Source: JAFHCF01 sp048497495 (GTDB lineage Bacteria; Pseudomonadota; Alphaproteobacteria; Rhizobiales; Ancalomicrobiaceae). From it: a stretch of 7,228 bases of DNA. The notes beneath the pieces are model-generated. The model did no database searches, was not told the origin of the DNA, and saw nothing but the letters and a program-made list of their open reading frames with translations. Shown here one piece after another: positions 6,133 to 7,228 of the stretch. The stretch spans positions 1 to 7,228 of the forward strand of contig JAFHCF010000015.1 of the NCBI GenBank assembly GCA_048497495.1, in the 5' to 3' direction. Each line of letters starts with the position of its first letter. The stretch's first letter is position 1. Made by a program: the position numbers and the translations under genes.

Positions 6133-7098
6133 TCACCACTTGGTGATGGCGCCGGTCATCACCGGCATGGCCCAACGGACGTCGAGTTCACCCCGACGTT
6201 TGTCGCCGAGACGGGCGTTCTGGATGATCTGGTCGTCCTGCTTGTCGCGGGCGACCTGATCGTAGGTCGCCTTCGGCACGCGCTGAGCCCAGATGGTCAC
6301 CTTCGAGACCGATTGATCTTCCTCGCTGGTGATCGTCCGCTCGCCCGCCCGCCCGTCGACGCCGAGCGCCTCGACGACCAGATAGTAGTTGCGCGCGCCG
6401 GGCGACTTGGGGTTCTGCCGCCACAGGCCGGACTTCACCCCCTGGCGACTGACGATCCTGACTTCGTAGGCCTCTCGCAGCGTCGCCGTGAGCTTGTCGA
6501 GATCGACGATCGCCGCCTTCGCCGCCGGCACGTCCTTGCGGGCGATCGCCGCCTTGGCGCGCGCCGCGATCTCCGCCGCCCTGGCCTTGGCATCGGGCAC
6601 GATCGCCTCGTCGAGCGCCGTGCGCTCCGCCTTGGCCAGCAGCGCCGGCAGCGTCTGGGTGATCTCGATGCGCGCGGCTTCCGCCGCCCGCTCGCCGGCG
6701 CCGACGACGAAATACTGGAAGGCGCCGACGGCGATCACCAGCGCCAGCACGCCGCCGCCGATGATCTTGCCCCAGCGGCCGCGGTCGATCCACATGGTCG
6801 CCAGCGTCCGCCCGAGGCTCGGCGGCGACGGGGTATAGACGAAGCGGCTCTCCTCGAGCGCCTTCACCCCCTGCTCGACGATGGCGTCGGGCACCTCGAT
6901 GCCCTGCGACGCGTAGATCTGCCTCAGCCGCTTGACCAACTCGGCCTTGCGGTGGTCGTCGTCGAGTTCCTTCAGCGCCAGGTTCTCCTGGTGCCGGAGG
7001 GTGTCGACGACGTCCATGGCGAGCATCAGGTCGTCGAGCTTCTGGGGTGCCGGTGGCGGTATCGTCGCGGTCGGCGGAGTGGTGGCGACGTCGGTCAT
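6133..7098 (-). CDS. Single-pass membrane protein resembling DUF6384, function unknown
   Basis: The 321-aa product starts with a short Pro/Thr-rich stretch, then a conserved-looking helical N-terminal domain at about 20-90 (LDDLMLAMDVVDTLRH, LRQIYASQGIEVPDAIVEQG, EESRFVYTP). One clear transmembrane helix lies at about 111-133 (start KIIGGGVLALVIAVGAF), preceded by basic RGRWGK, which predicts an N-terminus in the cytoplasm and a C-terminus in the periplasm. The C-terminal part has an Ala/Lys/Arg helical stretch (about 135-215) and then a mixed alpha/beta region with YYLVVEALGVDG and VTIWAQRVP. From memory the N-terminal pattern matches the DUF6384 family; I could not check this. The ATG at 7098 has only a weak GAGG upstream. 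The stop is 4 nt before the next gene, indicating an operon with the coiled-coil protein. No catalytic motif is visible. Confidence 0.85.
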   Translation of the reverse strand: MTDVATTPPTATIPPPAPQKLDDLMLAMDVVDTLRHQENLALKELDDDHRKAELVKRLRQIYASQGIEVPDAIVEQGVKALEESRFVYTPSPPSLGRTLATMWIDRGRWGKIIGGGVLALVIAVGAFQYFVVGAGERAAEAARIEITQTLPALLAKAERTALDEAIVPDAKARAAEIAARAKAAIARKDVPAAKAAIVDLDKLTATLREAYEVRIVSRQGVKSGLWRQNPKSPGARNYYLVVEALGVDGRAGERTITSEEDQSVSKVTIWAQRVPKATYDQVARDKQDDQIIQNARLGDKRRGELDVRWAMPVMTGAITKW

Positions 7099-7121
7099 GG
7101 AGAATGCGCCTCGTGCCGTGT

Positions 7122-7145
7122 CCCGGGGCGCCGCGCGCCGCCGGG
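7122..7145. repeat. GC-rich imperfect hairpin in the leader of the membrane-protein gene
   Basis: CCCGG then GGCG (7122-7130) pairs with CGCC and CCGGG (7136-7145) as a 9-bp stem with one bulged G at 7140 and a CCGCG loop. It lies about 25 nt upstream of the ATG at 7098, in what would be the transcript leader. With this base composition it could be fortuitous. Confidence 0.35.
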
Positions 7146-7166
7146 GAGGGCCTGTCGGTCAGGGGA

Positions 7167-7185
7167 CGGCGATCGTCGATCGCCG
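7167..7185. promoter_or_regulatory. 8-bp inverted repeat upstream of the membrane-protein operon
   Basis: CGGCGATC (7167-7174) and GATCGCCG (7178-7185) are perfect inverted arms around a 3-nt spacer, about 70 nt before the start codon. It may be an operator for a dimeric regulator or a leader hairpin. I see no clear -35/-10 pair in the 7100-7199 region. Confidence 0.35.
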
Positions 7186-7199
7186 CTGAACCGGGCGAA

Positions 7200-7228
7200 G
7201 TCGGAGACCGGGCGAGCCGGTCTCCGAC
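7200..7228. terminator. Perfect 12-bp hairpin at the window edge
   Basis: GTCGGAGACCGG (7200-7211) and CCGGTCTCCGAC (7217-7228) pair over all 12 bp with a GCGAG loop, and the stem may continue past the edge. Its strength suggests an intrinsic terminator of a gene lying to the right. On the minus strand it is followed only by TTCG. If it ends an upstream minus-strand gene, the membrane-protein gene is the first of its operon. Confidence 0.55.

Noticed and set aside
4548..6146. Plus-strand open frame of 532 codons opposite the coiled-coil gene
   Set aside because: It begins within the SRP RNA gene, has Ala/Val/Asp/Gly-biased composition with no recognisable domain, and lies antisense to a gene with a good Shine-Dalgarno and operon coupling.
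1..7228. CRISPR arrays, tRNAs, rRNAs, insertion sequences or integrase genes
   Set aside because: No regularly spaced identical repeats, no tRNA-like folds in the gaps and no transposase or integrase motifs were seen. The 15-bp repeat near dnaX has no spacers.

Overview
The window is a GC-rich stretch of bacterial chromosome, most likely from an alphaproteobacterium of the Hyphomicrobiales (Rhizobiales) type. The evidence is the very high GC at third codon positions, the order SRP RNA - dnaX - ybaB - recR, and a DnaX whose zinc-finger cysteines are mostly replaced, which I recall as common in that order. Apart from the first gene and one tiny ORF, everything reads on the minus strand.

Layout, left to right. 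(1) The 3' part of a plus-strand gene (about 2-1012) encodes a Pro/Ala-rich protein with a Cys/His-rich C-terminus. It converges on recR, and a 13-14 bp hairpin (1020-1051) lies between them. (2) recR (1675-1055, minus). (3) A 441 bp gap (1676-2116) carries an opposite-strand mini-unit: a strong Shine-Dalgarno, a 30-codon ORF with a coding-like in-frame continuation past a TAG, and a hairpin plus T-run terminator at 2058-2097. (4) ybaB/ebfC (2437-2117, minus) and dnaX (4364-2496, minus), 58 nt apart. (5) A dnaX leader with an imperfect 15-bp tandem repeat (4398-4470), preceded by the small SRP 4.5S RNA gene (about 4573-4479, minus) with a recognisable promoter. (6) A two-gene minus-strand operon: a single-pass membrane protein resembling DUF6384 (7098-6133), then, after 4 nt, a 485-aa coiled-coil protein with a glycine-zipper segment and a Gly-rich tail (6128-4671). 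(7) A hairpin-rich leader reaching the window edge.

The central block is replication and repair housekeeping: DnaX loads the sliding clamp and organises the polymerase III holoenzyme, YbaB/EbfC is a nucleoid-associated DNA-binding protein, and RecR acts in RecFOR gap repair. The SRP RNA serves co-translational membrane targeting. The least characterised part is the two-gene membrane/coiled-coil module, which looks like an envelope-associated pair of unknown function. The most unusual local structures are the plus-strand mini-gene that separates recR from ybaB, and the 15-bp repeat between the SRP RNA gene and dnaX, whose alternate frame reads as pentapeptide-like A-D-L-x-x units.
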